DNA of 24,634 nt from Zygnema cylindricum. Its lineage: Eukaryota > Streptophyta > Zygnematophyceae > Zygnematales > Zygnemataceae. Below are positions 9,156 to 19,119 of the stretch, one piece after another. The translations under genes were made by a program, and so were the position numbers. The stretch spans positions 250,001 through 274,634 of the forward strand of contig JBBHKE010001100.1 of NCBI GenBank assembly GCA_037447655.1, written 5' to 3'. Every line of letters begins with the position of its first letter. Position 1 is the first letter of the stretch. Below the pieces are notes generated by a model, which saw nothing but the letters and a program-made list of their open reading frames with translations, searched no databases and was not told the origin of the DNA.

Positions 9156-10248
9156 TTGATGTCCATCTGGTGCAATTCCATGTCTTCCGCTGCTGCTAGG
9201 CTGAGAAGTATGGAGACGGAGGGAAATCTGACCACTGGGGCAAATGTTTCCTCGTAGTCAATTCCCTCCTTTTGTGTAAATCCCTTTGCCACTAGTCGTG
9301 CCATGTATCGCTCGATTGTGTTATCTGGGTTCAGTTTTAATTTGAAAACCCACTTACAACCGATAAGTTTTCGGTTAGGTGGACAATCCACCAGCTCCGA
9401 AGTATTGGCTGCCATAATTGAGTCCATCTCCTCATTGATGGCTGTCTTCCACCGATTTCTTTTTGGACAAGTCATCGCCTTTCCATAAGTTTGAGGTTCA
9501 TCTTGATGAGATAGTTTTGTTACCTTGTTATTAACCTGTTTTTCTTGCAATCTTTTGCTACTCCTCCTCCCCCCCTCAAAATGTGAGGCCAGAATAGATG
9601 GTTCTCGTGGATCCTTTCGAACAATATTGGCTTCTCCCCTATCCCTTGATTCGAATCAATTTCCACCACGTCTTCCGCTTCGGGTAGAGTTGTCACTAGA
9701 GTTTCCAAAGCCAAGTCCTTTTCGGTCTGATTTGTACCTGCAAGAATATCATCTTGTCTAAAACATGGATAGTTAGGAAGCTCAAAGTCATCGGAATTTT
9801 CTGACTCAAATCTGATTTTTACTAACTTTGTATATTTGAAGGGATCCACAAACTTTCCTTCATCCATAACTACTAGATGTTTTACTAAGATTATATCTTC
9901 CCTTTTTAGATCATAAGCTCTATATCCTTTAACATCCTCATCATATCCTAATAAGTATCCCGGTTTTCCTTTAGGATCTAGTTCCAATTAGACCGATTTG
10001 TATCTAGACTGAATACTTGACTACCGAAAACCTTTAAGTGAGATGTGTCTGGTTTCCGGCCTGTCCATCTCTCATAAGGTGTTTGATCTTTTATAACTGA
10101 AGTAAGAACTCTATTTTTGAGGTAATTAGCACAGTTCATTGCTTCTAGTCAATATTTTCTAGTTTGTGGAATACTCTCTACCTGTCCGGCCTTTGGTCTG
10201 TGTAGAGTGAATTTCCAAAAGCCATCAGTTCATAAGTCAGATCTATGT
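9156..10248 (-). pseudogene. B1: integrase C-terminus to RT N-terminus of copia family B, broken
   Basis: Read from 10248 down, the fragment enters in the integrase with LEAMNCANYLKNRVLTS, preceded by an in-frame stop and poorly matching sequence above about 10165. It continues through YERWTGRKP, FGSQVFSLDT and GYDEDVKGYRAYDLKR to the acidic linker. A one-base deletion relative to B2 at about 9650 (TCGAATC for TCCGAATC) shifts the frame before FEGG. The frame then resumes with [17 protein letters not shown] and stops at HQMDIKT, at the junction with the inverted A1 gag fragment. It matches B2 (11272 to about 12270) at high identity in the same orientation, so the two are direct copies. It lacks gag, protease, RT catalytic region, RNase H and LTRs. 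Confidence 0.85.
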
Positions 10249-10258
10249 NNNNNNNNNN
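10249..10258. other. assembly gap (10 N)
   Basis: Ten undetermined bases separate B1 and B2. A gap exactly between near-identical direct copies suggests scaffold joining or a collapsed repeat, so the true distance and order of B1 and B2 are uncertain. Confidence 0.99.
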
Positions 10259-10412
10259 CTCTTATGACTGTAGTGATGAACCTCACTACGGTCAATACCA
10301 CTACGAGGCTACTCCTCTACGTGAAGACCCATACATAATATACACCCACTACCCCGAACGACAACCTCATCGTTTGTAGTTTTTCAATACCGAGTCAGGT
10401 GGTACCTCCGAC
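10259..10412. other. unassigned 154 bases next to the gap
   Basis: The sequence is CACTAC/CCCAC-rich with several stops in all frames. The RNase H C-terminus and 3' LTR of B2 would be expected here, but I recognise neither. It may be a rearranged or chimeric scaffold end. Confidence 0.4.
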
Positions 10413-10706
10413 TCATATATCACCCACATATAATACATACCCAGAAGTGCATCTCCTCATCGGAGCATCACCATAACTGGCATCACTCCAAGTAGTGATG
10501 TCAGTATTCTCCCCACCCAAATGCAACCATAGATCCCTAGTTCCTATCAAATATTTAAGGACTCTCTTAGTTGCCTCCCAATCCTTCTTAGTGGGAGCAT
10601 TTAAACTTCTAATCGGCACTCCTACAGTTGCAGCTAAATCCGGTCGGGTACAATTCATAAAATAGATTAGACTTCCCACTACTTGCCTATAAGGAATAGT
10701 CCGCAT
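10413..10706 (-). pseudogene. B2 RT C-terminus and start of RNase H
   Basis: YRQVVGSLIYFMNCTRPDLA, TKRVLKYLIGTRDLWL and TTWSDASYGDAPMRRCTSGY are the connection region and first RNase H Asp block of copia. The frame stops right after GYVLYVGD, losing the ESEYMA and HIDVR motifs of RNase H. Confidence 0.8.
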
Positions 10707-10712
10707 GAACTT

Positions 10713-11408
10713 CTATTCTTCAGGAGATAATTCCTCGTCTAAGACTATGACTCCTTCTTCCTTACTCCCCTCACTTCCCTTCTTCAACTCCATTGGAGTT
10801 GTACAACTATTAACTTCATCCATTTGAAATTTTTCAAGCATGTTCCCTATTGCTTCCTTTTGAGTCAATCTTATAATCTTTCTTTTTCGGTCTCTCTCTA
10901 CTTGAAATCCCAAAATATTTTTTGCTTCTCCCATATTCTTCATTTCAAATCTCCCCTTAAGGTCGGTTTTCAGTTTATTAATTTTTTTCATTAATTTACT
11001 TAAAACAAGCAAATCATCAAAATAAATTGCAATAAATATAAAACCTTCCTCATCTTTAAAAACATAGATTGAGTGATCTGAGCTAATCTGGATATATCCC
11101 AGACCGGTAAGAAACTCATTAAGCTTCTTATTCCACTATCGAGGTGCCTGTTTCAAACCATAATGAGATTTAATCAGCCGGCATACCTTACTCTCCTCTC
11201 CTTCCTCCACAAAACCTTCGAGTTGTCGCATGAAGATTTCCTCTTCCAATTCTCCATGCAAAAAGGTTGTCTTGATGTCCATCTGATGTACTTCCATGTC
11301 TTCCGCTGCTGCCAGGCTGAGAAGTACGCGGACGAAGGGAAATCTAACGACCGGGGCAAAGGTTTCCTCGTAGTCAATTCCCTCCTTTTGTGTAAATCCC
11401 TTTGCCAC
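10713..11408 (-). pseudogene. B2 reverse transcriptase remnant
   Basis: From 11408 down: [20 protein letters not shown], motif A HQMDIKTTFLHGELEEEIF and HYGLKQAPR. An in-frame stop follows at about 11136 where the family has Gln or Arg before W. The frame resumes with AIYFDDLLVLSK, so the catalytic box is YFDD rather than YVDD, then GRFEMKNMGEAKNILGF and LTQKEAIGNMLEKF. It ends at a stop at about 10713. Confidence 0.82.
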
Positions 11409-11480
11409 TAATCTAGCCGTCTAACACTCAATTGTGTTATCTGGGTTCAGTTTTAATTTAAAAAACCCACTTACAGCTGA

Positions 11481-12773
11481 TTAGTTTTCGGTTAGGTGGC
11501 AACCTACCAGCTCCCAAGTATCGGCTGCCATAATTGAGGCCATCTCTTCATTGAATGCTGTCTTCCACCGGTTTCTTTCTCGACAAGTCATCGCCTCTCC
11601 ATAAGTTTGAGGTTCATCTTGATGAGATAGTTTTGTTCCCTTGTTTTTAACTTGTTTTTCTTGCAATCTTTTGCTACTTCTCCTCCCCCCCTCAAAATAT
11701 GAGGCCGGAATAGATGGTTCCCGTGGATTCTTTGGAACAAACTCGGCTTCTCCCGTATCCCTTGATTCCGAATCAATTTCCACCATGTCTTCCACTTCGG
11801 GTAGAGTTGTCACTGGAGTTTTCACAGCCGAGTCCTTTTCGGTCTGATTTGTACCTGCAAGAATGTCATCTTCTCTAAAACGTGGATAGTTAGGAAGCTC
11901 AAAGTCATCGGAATTTTCTGACTTAAAACTGATTTTTCCTAACTTTGTATATTTGAAGGGATCCACAGACTTTCCTTCATCCATAACTACTAGATGCTTT
12001 ACTAAGATTATATCTTCCCTTTTTAGATCATAAACTCTATATCCTTTAACATCCTCATCGTATCCTAATAAGTATCTCAGTTTTCCTTTAGGATCTAGCT
12101 TCCAATTAGACCGATCTGTATCTAGACTGAATACTTGACTGCCGAAAACCTTTAAGTGAGATATGTCTAGTTTCCGTCCTGTCCATCTCTCATAAGGTGT
12201 TTGATCTTTAATAGCTGAAGTAAGAACTCTATTCTTGAGGTAATTAGCATAGTTCATTGCTTCTGCCCAAAACCTTTTTCTTTTCTTCTTATCTGACAAC
12301 ATACTTCTAGCACTATCACTTAGTGTTTTATTTAACCTTTCAGCTACCCTATTCTGTTCTGGGTTTTCTGGAACTGTCTCTTCCCTCAGAAAATCCTCAA
12401 ACTGGCTAGAAGTATACTCTCCACCATTGTCTCTCCTTATTCTCTTGATTGGAGTTTCATGGAGTTTTTCGCTCCATGCTTTATATTGTCTACAACAATC
12501 CTGAGCATCGGACTTGTTTTTCAAAAAATACACTCGGGAATACCGAGACCAATCATCAGTGATAGTCATCATAAATCTCTTCTCCCCCGGTGAGGGCACT
12601 TTAGCCGGTCTCCAAATATCTCTGTGTACTAGATCTAGAATTTTTTCTCCCTTATAGGTGGCTGTTTTAGGAAAGGGTAATCTGTGTGTTTTATCTATAG
12701 CACATCCACTACAATCATTTATATTATCACTCTCACTGAACTTAATCCCTTCCACCACTCCCACCCTTTTCAT
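11481..12773 (-). pseudogene. B2 integrase to RT N-terminus segment (430 codons)
   Basis: This is the longest open piece of B2. It has CSGCAIDKTHRLPF (integrase zinc cysteines), LVHRDIW with the first catalytic Asp, [13 protein letters not shown] with the second Asp, and a shortened stretch before PEQNRVAERLNK, which carries the Glu. Relative to A1 and A2 about eight residues are missing between the second Asp block and PEQN, so D-x35-E spacing is destroyed. The usual Gly in QNGV is Arg. The C-terminal YERWTGRKLD and GYDEDVKGYRVYDLKR blocks, the acidic linker, FEGGRRSSKR and the beginning of RT (NEEMASIMAADTWELV) follow. The frame ends in a stop at about 11481, just before the RT core. Confidence 0.82.
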
Positions 12774-12789
12774 CTCTCATAACTTGTCT

Positions 12790-13209
12790 TGATTCACATG
12801 CCCAAGCCTCTTATGCCACATTATAATATCATGAACACCAACATAATAAAGTTTCTTCTTTTCATTACTTTAAACCAGCCTAAACATCCCATGGCTACCT
12901 TTCTCAGCAATGAAATAGACATCCTCCTCAAAACTAACAGTAAAGACTCCTTCCCTAGTGCTAGTTAAAAAACCCTTATCATCATCTAATACAGATTTAG
13001 AGATGAGGTTTTTGTTCAGCTCCGGAATAAACAATACATTGGAGAATGTTAATATGGATGTCTTTCCTTCTACTAACAACCGATCCTACAAGAGTAGTGG
13101 TGACTATCCTCCCATCCCCGTACTCTATCTCTACGGTGGGAATCTTTCTTATCTTAGTAAGCAGGTGCCTATCCTTACACATGTGCGTGGAAGCACCTGA
13201 ATTTATAAT
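12790..13209 (-). pseudogene. B2 protease and GAG-pre-integrase remnant
   Basis: Just below the gag frame the protease signature reads INSGASTHMC: the catalytic Asp of the usual DSGAST is Asn (AAT for GAT). This predicts an inactive aspartic protease. The frame continues with IEYGDGRI, breaks at about 13085, and resumes as SILTFSNVLFIPELNKNLIS, typical of the region before integrase. Two stops (about 12868 and 12780) flank the [14 protein letters not shown] zinc-binding block. Confidence 0.75.
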
Positions 13210-13831
13210 CTAGCTTGCTTCACCTTTCAATCCAGCGTAAGCACATTTTTGCCTTCGTGGAATTTCGACCTCGTTTTTCGCCTCCAACTCCTCATCCAAA
13301 AGGAGCTCATCGTCCTCCTCCTCGGATTCCGCCTCATGTACATGTGTCACAAGGGCCTTTTTCTTTCCTCTCGGGGTACCACCGGTCTGCCCCTCCTTTA
13401 ACCGAAGCTGGGTTAGCTTAGTGCACTCAGCCATATATTGCCCCGGTTTCTTACAAAAATGACATAAACCTTTGGGAGCCCTTGGTCCGAACTCGTCGGC
13501 CTGATTTTTCTTCTCCCTTCCCCTATAGTGTCCGACCGGTTTTCGGGAATCCTTGTTCCTCCAATCACTCGAAGTTGCCAAGGCTTCGCCACTCTCTCCT
13601 CCCCTTTGGATCTCAATCGTATTCTCCTGAAAGATAATCATCCATACCTTGAGTTCTATATCCACCTTGAGTCCGGCAAGTCCTGCACACGGTTGACTAT
13701 GTTCTCGAACTCATCGGGTAACTTCATCAGTAAACAATTAACCTTTTCTTTTTCACTAAAATCTTTTCCCGCACTCTCTAGCTCCATGAAGAGTGTAGCA
13801 AGCTCATTGCAAAAATCCAACATTGTTTGCG
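13210..13831 (-). pseudogene. B2 gag remnant with zinc knuckle
   Basis: From 13826 down, MLDFCNELATLFMELESAGK and the LPDEFENIV block are the C-terminal part of the copia gag domain. A frame change at about 13660 leads to a charged region and the zinc knuckle CHFCKKPGQYMAEC (C-x2-C-x4-H-x4-C layout, but with Gln-Tyr where Gly-His normally stands, so the His is lost). An acidic EEEDDELLLDEELEAK stretch precedes the protease. Roughly the first 120 gag residues are absent. Confidence 0.75.
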
Positions 13832-13857
13832 TTTTTTTTTTTGTTTTTTTTTTTTTG
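13832..13857 (+). repeat. T homopolymer tract at the B2 gag break
   Basis: T-runs of 11 and 13 are separated by one G, directly at the point where B2 gag homology stops. On the minus strand this is an A-run upstream of the truncated gag. Confidence 0.9.
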
Positions 13858-14469
13858 TGAATGGCATAAATTATCCGCCCTCCAGTGCAAAGGTTTGATG
13901 TCGTGTTATCATTGCGTAAAAAATTATTCGAGAACAAAAGTCAATATTTCGGAACTCAAAAAATTGTTAAAATTTCTCGAACCTGAAGTTAGAAAATGGA
14001 TTTCGGACCAAAGCGAAAGAACAAAAAATAGTGTTTAATTAGGGTATTTTTAATTACGGTGTACACATGTATTTTTTTTTTAATTTTTATTGTATTATTT
14101 TATTCTTTTCTTTGTGAACGGGTTTTGGGTTTTTTTTTATTTGTTATTTTCCTTTTTTTCTTTATGTTGTTGATATTGTTTTTCTTACTCTTGTTTGTTA
14201 ATTATTTTCCATTCACGTTGGTATTGAGATTGGTGAAATAATAAAATCGATATGTAACGTAATATTTTGTCAATTGACACCCGTTCGAGAAACCATGTTA
14301 TTATTATTATTATTCTGGTTAAAGTGTATTTTTTTAGGGTTAGGGTTTTTATGGTATTTTAGGACTTTTTAGTGTTTTTTAAGTGTCATTTTCTAGCTTT
14401 CTTATCGAAAGTTATTGAGTAAAAATCGAACAAGACCGCATACTATATGGATTTTTTCCAGTCAGATTT
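13858..14469. other. T-rich spacer with telomere-like TTAGGGTTTT
   Basis: No gene is seen. T-runs dominate 14055-14190, (TTA)n occurs at 14299-14313, and TTAGGGTTAGGGTTTTTATGG-like sequence is near 14334-14356. The short open frames here are products of base composition. Confidence 0.6.
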
Positions 14470-14745
14470 TTAAAGATGATCAAGAAAAGGGATACGAGGA
14501 ATCCAATGACAATAATTAGTGACAAATTGTGTATACGTGTCAAAAACAAGTGGCGTGATCAATGAATGTAACAAAATATCGAGATCCGGGGTAACTGCTT
14601 GTGCGCATGGGTCCACACTCATCAATATGGATGAGTGCAATTGGTTTAGTAACAAGTGTAGTGCTAGTTGGAAAGAGTGACGTGGTATTTTGCCTTGCAC
14701 GCAACCATGGCAAAAATCCAAAAAATTGTTAGAAAGGTAATTTAG
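14470..14745 (-). pseudogene. old copia integrase fragment (third family)
   Basis: On the minus strand FCHGCVQGKIPRHSF (14720 to about 14678) is the end of the integrase zinc domain. One base of frameshift at about 14675 leads to KPIALIHIDECGPMRTSS and GSRYFVTFIDHAT, matching the LxHxDxxGP...RYFVTFIDD pattern around the first catalytic Asp. A stop follows at about 14545. No upstream WHRRLGH block or downstream DNGGE block is visible. It differs from A and B families, so it is an independent, older insertion. Confidence 0.68.
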
Positions 14746-15124
14746 TGCAATTACACGATTTCGCGTGCATGTGTGCGTGCGTGCGTGTTGCAACTCTGAA
14801 ACCTCCATAGGACCTCAGAGTAAGCACCTCACACGAAGCCTCTAAGATAACCCTGACCCCTTTGTCTTTCAGCACGAATAACCGCCACCATGGCAAACAA
14901 AAACTCTGACCACCTTCACCCCTATGAAGGGAAGACCCCCCTGAGTCTATAGCAAAAAGAATCTCTGAATTTGCTCCCCTGAGCAGTAAGTTATGGAGGG
15001 TCAAAGTTTACCTTTTGTACAGAAGCTCTCTGGGAGAGAGGGTCCTATCTACTAATTTTTCTAAGTCCTATCTCTCTCACAAACTCTATCTACTGGTGTA
15101 CGGTACCAATCACATTAAGATGTC
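14746..15124. other. spacer without recognised gene
   Basis: It holds a (GTGC)n-like stretch at 14764-14789 and otherwise unremarkable sequence. The open minus-strand frame at 14729-15004 has no recognisable domain. Confidence 0.5.
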
Positions 15125-15161
15125 GTACATAAAAGTACAGCTGCCGGTGTACTTTATGTAC
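15125..15161. repeat. long hairpin
   Basis: GTACATAAAAGTACA (15125-15139) and TGTACTTTATGTAC (15148-15161) are inverted copies with a single-base difference in the A/T run, around an 8-base loop. Function unknown; it could be part of a MITE or LTR. Confidence 0.85.
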
Positions 15162-15179
15162 CAAAATTGTATGACATGG

Positions 15180-15660
15180 CCTAAAAGTCGACACATGTCA
15201 TATCCGGATTCGGTGCCGTAATCCCGGGAGATACCGCGATCCAACGCAATATCGCCACGTGTCATCCAATGTGGCGATGACCAAAAATCGTCGAGAATCT
15301 CTTCCGCGATCTCGGCTTTCTTCTCGGTCGTCCAATTAAATGTAGATTTTAATCGAAGCCATCATAAATACATGCGCGGTATTTGTTTGGTAAAAGAAAC
15401 AAAATTCGCGGTACTTATTTCTTGTCCATACCGTAATCTCTTACGTTTACATAACGGTTTCTATGTAACCGTAAACATCCGCCGTTAAATGAATTTTCCG
15501 ACGTCGTAATATATAAATACAAATCAAACCTAATAGCATGTATCACAACTTCTATATTTATCGTCTAATGCTACCGGCTACCGGCGCTTTGACGGTCAGC
15601 AGGTGCCAGGATAAAATCTTGTCACCGACATATAACTTTTAGTAAAACCTTCCCACCTGT
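15180..15660 (+). promoter_or_regulatory. possible solo LTR or promoter-like segment
   Basis: It carries a perfect 8-base inverted repeat ATCGCCAC/GTGGCGAT (15251-15258, 15271-15278) that encloses a CACGTG G-box core (15256-15261). A clear TATAAATA lies at 15512-15519. Plant LTR promoters often look like this. No paired LTR or TG...CA ends could be established, so the assignment is tentative. Confidence 0.3.
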
Positions 15661-16231
15661 AAATAGAATAATTTATTTCTTGTAAACCTCTAGATAGCTT
15701 AGGTAGCCATGGCTCTTGCTTCCTCTCCAACTTCTCAGTGAATGCAACAAGTATGAGAGTTGGAGAGAGAAGTTAGAGGCAGACTTCCTCGGCTTCTTTC
15801 TATATTCCAATTTAGACCTAGAAAATAATGAAATAACCATTGATTTCTACATCTCCACCTCTACGCGACAACTCCTGCTCCCCGTAATGATGTACCTCCA
15901 CATCCGGCCTGCGGCCGCTGTCAAACACACGCACATTGGAGAAACAACCAGGTGTGGCCCCTTTCCATAAATCTCCTTCTCCCCTTCTATTCCAAGGCAA
16001 AAATCCCTTTCCCCCCACTAAATTTACACACACCTTATACACACACGCTCCCACACACACAACCGCACACACACAAAAAATAAAATAAAATAATAATAAT
16101 AATATTAATAACAATATCTTATCCCGCCCCTCAGAGTAGCAATTCCTCCCCATTTTTCCCCAAAGCAGAAGCTAGGTCCCTTCCCCCATATTCCCTATTT
16201 TCTCTCCAGGGCATCTTTTCTCCCACCCTAA
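15661..16231. other. spacer upstream of the non-LTR element, with hairpin and CA/TAA repeats
   Basis: It contains a 9-base inverted repeat CTCTCCAAC/GTTGGAGAG (15723-15731, 15759-15767). It also has ACAC-rich sequence at 16025-16076 and (AATA/TAA)n at 16080-16110. No gene is recognised; part may be the 5' untranslated region of the following element. Confidence 0.5.
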
Positions 16232-16738
16232 CCATGGTTTCGTCCAACTACCATTTTCACCATCTATTTCTTAGGGTTTCCTTTCCTCCTTCCCATTTCC
16301 CTCTTCCTGTCCCTCTTTCACGTCCCATGCTTCTCCCTCTCATTCAATGACCATGTCCGGCTCCCTCGTTCACCTCCTCCACCTAAACCTCCACCTAAAC
16401 CTCGCAAACAAGCCTTAACACGGATTGAATGTACCGGCTGTCATAACCATTTCGCGAACGGGGCTGGTATTGCCCGACATACAAAGAGTTGTCAACAATT
16501 TTTGGCCCAAAGCGGCCCTTCCTCTTGTACCCTTTCTTCCACCATACTCGCGTCCAGACCTACGAGCAAAGATTGGGCATTTGTACGCGATTTAGACATG
16601 CTTGGAGCTTATGATTTGGGCCCCCCCCGTCCGCGATTATACACGCAGATTCCCATGGCTGTGCGGGTTATCGTACAGGACGCCCTCCACCTTCCTTTGT
16701 CCCGTATTTATTCGGATCCCACGGATGTTGGACCTTGA
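16232..16738 (+). pseudogene. N-terminal CCHC zinc finger segment of the non-LTR element
   Basis: The frame opens after TAA 16229-16231 and has no ATG before the finger; an ATG at 16234 is in another frame, so either the start was lost or a shift lies near 16340. A Pro/Lys-rich stretch precedes CTGCHNHFANGAGIARHTKSC, a C-x2-C-x12-H-x3-C finger like the DNA-binding finger at the N-terminus of R2-type proteins. It probably guides target recognition. The frame continues to TGA 16736-16738 and resumes in phase at once, so this stop is a nonsense change within one protein. Confidence 0.72.
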
Positions 16739-16750
16739 CACCTCCTTTTC

Positions 16751-17521
16751 ATGTTTTCACTTTGGGTTATAGTCTTACCTGGCCGTGGAGGTGGTAGCGG
16801 GGCCCGAGAAACTATGGCCCGATGTCGAGGTTTCCTTCGAGGTGATTGGCGGGCCCTTCATGCCGAGCACGAGGATCGAGTTCCGAGTGCTTCCTTCACA
16901 CCACGTCGTACATCTCAGACTTCATATGTGCCATCTTCTTATCGTTGTGCGGTTCATTTGGGTCGAGTGGGTGAGCTCTCTCGAGCGGTTCGGGCCCTCC
17001 AGCCATTTAATCCTGCTCTTTGGTATGCCGCAACTGTTGAGATTCTTCGGTCTCTTCATCCACCAGCTCTTACCCCTCAGTCCCCCTCTATTCACACCTT
17101 CGAGTCGCCAGAGTATTTGATCTTGGATCGAGACTCCTTTATTAAAGACCTTACGACTTCTCCACATCTTTCAGCGGGGGGTCCTTCGGGCACTGTTTAT
17201 GAGTTAATTCGCGACGTTTTGCCTATGGAATCTAGTGCCCGAGGTTTTGATATGTTTTTTCGAGTTTGTTCCCTTATTGCGGCTGGCACTGTCCCTTCCC
17301 GTATTGGTGATCTCCTCACGGTCTCCCGCTTCGTAGCTGTCACCAAACCCAATGGGGGAATCCGCCCTATTGCAGTGGGTGAGGTATTGTACCGGTTGGT
17401 GGCCCGCGCCATCTGCATCCATCTCCAACCCGCTTTCCATGATTATTTCTCTCCTCATCAATTCTGTGTGGCAACCCGGGGGGGTATGAGGCCGTGGTTC
17501 ATGGGATCCGGGCTTTGTTAG
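16751..17521 (+). pseudogene. N-terminal reverse transcriptase segment of the non-LTR element
   Basis: This frame is in phase with the zinc-finger segment. An Arg-rich stretch leads to the RT palm start: KPNGGIRPIAVGEVLYRLV is the conserved motif around the GxIRPIxxGE signature, followed by HQFCVATRGG. The phase is lost at the G-run 17477-17483: one frame over, the sequence continues YEAVVHGIRALLDAHPDW without break. The open frame's last residues (MRPWFMGSGLC) are therefore artefacts of the shift. Confidence 0.8.
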
Positions 17522-17676
17522 ATGCCCATCCGGATTGGTTAGTCCTCCAAGTGGATGTTTGTAATGCCTTTAATATAGTGGATCGGAATGCAATTTTTTT
17601 CGGAGCTTATGGCTGCACCTTCCCTGATTGCCCAGATATTTCCTTTTGTGAGAGATTTTTATTCATTGAGCAGTAG
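17494..17676 (+). pseudogene. RT motif A segment of the non-LTR element
   Basis: LVLQVDVCNAFNIVDRNAIF contains RT motif A with the first catalytic Asp at 17554-17556 and the DVxNAFN form typical of this group. Phase is lost again at the T-run 17591-17598, after which the correct reading passes to the frame of the next segment. The last ~25 codons of this open frame are out of phase. Confidence 0.8.
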
Positions 17677-17872
17677 CCTCTCTTTCTCCAGTGATGATGA
17701 TTTGGTCCCACTTTCCTCCACGACTTGCACTCGTCAGGGTGATCCTCTTGGGGGCCCTTTGTTTGCCCTAGCCGATTACCGCACCCTCCGAGCTTGCGCA
17801 GCTGCTTATCCTTCTTGTCTTTTCCCTTCTGTTGCGATGATACACACATTATTGGTCCTTCGGATCAAGTAA
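17588..17872 (+). pseudogene. RT motif B segment of the non-LTR element
   Basis: SELMAAPSLIAQIFPFVRDF and then TCTRQGDPLGGPLFALA carry RT motif B (RQGDPLxxPLF). A further shift at about 17815-17830 passes the reading to the frame with the CDD box; residues after SCLFP in this frame are artefacts. Confidence 0.8.
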
Positions 17873-19119
17873 AACCAGCCTATGACTTTTTCAAGGCTCG
17901 CTTGGCCGAACTCAATCTTTCGGTCCAACCCTCTAAGTGTGTTGTTTGGTCCCCACCTCCTATTCCTCCTCCTTTCACTCCCCCTCTTGGTTTTCAGACT
18001 CCTCCTCCTTCTGAAGGCATTCGTGTGTTTGGTTGCCCACTGGGTTCCGATCCATACGTCACGACATTCTTTAATTCCGCTCTTCAGATAGATTTATCCC
18101 ACGTGGACGACCTTCCTCACCTTTGTGATCCCCAGGTGGCCTTTGCCCTTCTCACACGTTGTTTTCCTCACCGACCCTCCTACCTTACTCGGACTTCCCC
18201 TTCCACCCCATCCTTTGTGTCCTCACTTTATCGGCTTATGGATGTCCTCCACACTTTGTTGGGCCGTGGAGCTTTTGATCACGAGTCTGGGCCTGCGGCA
18301 CGCATCCAAACCTCTCTTCCTGTCTCGAATGACGGTTTGGGTTTACTCTCGACGGCGCATGTTGCTCCAGCCGCCTATTTGGGGAGTTTTTACCTTGTTG
18401 CTTCCACTATTGTCTCTCGTTTTTTGGCCGGGGACACTCCTATTCTTACGGCCGTGGTTCCTCGTGTTTCAGATGGTGAGCTCGCCTTCAAGCGGTCCCT
18501 TTTGGATGCATCATGTTCTCTTACTCCGGTTGCTATCGAGGACATGCCGATTTTTTCCACCCTCGTTACGACATCACTTACGCGTATTCAGGAATCCATT
18601 TCTGATCGGGTTGTCGCCGCTATTAAATCCGAGCTTCTTCAGGCGCTTCCTTCCAATTCTTCGCGTGCACGTTTTCTATCTTGTGGCGGACCTGGCTCTC
18701 GAGCTTGGCTATTGGCCGTTCCTATCTTATCCACTCTTCGTTTCACCCTTGCTCAGTTCACCACGGCCCATAGGTTCCGGCTTGGCCTCCCTCACCCACC
18801 TTTGCTTGGCTCACTTGTTTGCTCCTGCGGCCACGTTCTCGAGCCTCACGGGGTCCATTTGCTTCGTTGCTCCCATGGGGGCGAGTTGATTCATGCGCAC
18901 GACACGATTCGAGACACCATCGCTACTATGGCTTTTGAGGGGGGATTTTCTGTTCGTCGCGAGGTCTCTCACATTATTCCTTCGCGTCGGATCGACCTTG
19001 TATTACTTGATGGTGTGCGTCGTACATTTGGTGACATTGTTTTGACGAACCCTACCTCAACTACAATCGTAAACCAAGCGGCTCGACATATGGGAGTGGA
19101 TGCCCGTGACGCAGCTTAA
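17794..19119 (+). pseudogene. RT catalytic box, thumb and restriction-like endonuclease segment
   Basis: CCDDTHIIGPSDQ (17830-17841 for CCDD) holds the catalytic Asp pair; most relatives have Tyr/Phe-Ala or Tyr-Cys before DD. Then come a Pro-rich insert, a helical thumb/linker with NDGLGLLSTAHVAPAAYLGS, the Cys/His motif CSCGHVLEPHGVHLLRC and CSHGGELIHAHDTIRDTI. The endonuclease core RRIDLVLLDGVRRTFGDIVL follows, with acidic residues placed as in PD-(D/E)xK nucleases. TAA 19117-19119 interrupts the frame just after DARDAA, but homology continues in phase. It would nick target DNA and prime reverse transcription if restored; in its present state it is dead. Confidence 0.83.

Larger units (their letters stand above)
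10413..13831 (-). mobile_element. B2: 5'- and 3'-truncated, decayed copia element of family B
   Basis: On the minus strand the order is partial gag, zinc knuckle, protease, integrase, RT and partial RNase H, all recognisable but interrupted by several stops and frameshifts. The gag N-terminus is missing at the 13831/13832 T-tract junction, the C-terminal RNase H half is missing at about 10413, and no LTR is visible at either end. The protein is distinct from A1 and A2 (for example FEGGRRSSKR where A2 has [10 protein letters not shown]). Confidence 0.88.

Noticed and set aside
14470-15004. A novel small secreted or cysteine-rich protein on the minus strand
   Set aside because: The lower part is a frameshifted copia integrase; the upper part has no recognisable feature.
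17197-17461. Minus-strand frames opposite the RT
   Set aside because: Antisense shadows of the RT domain of the non-LTR element.
18125-18889. 254-codon Leu/Pro-rich plus-strand frame
   Set aside because: Out of phase within the 17794-19119 frame, which carries the recognisable RT and endonuclease motifs.
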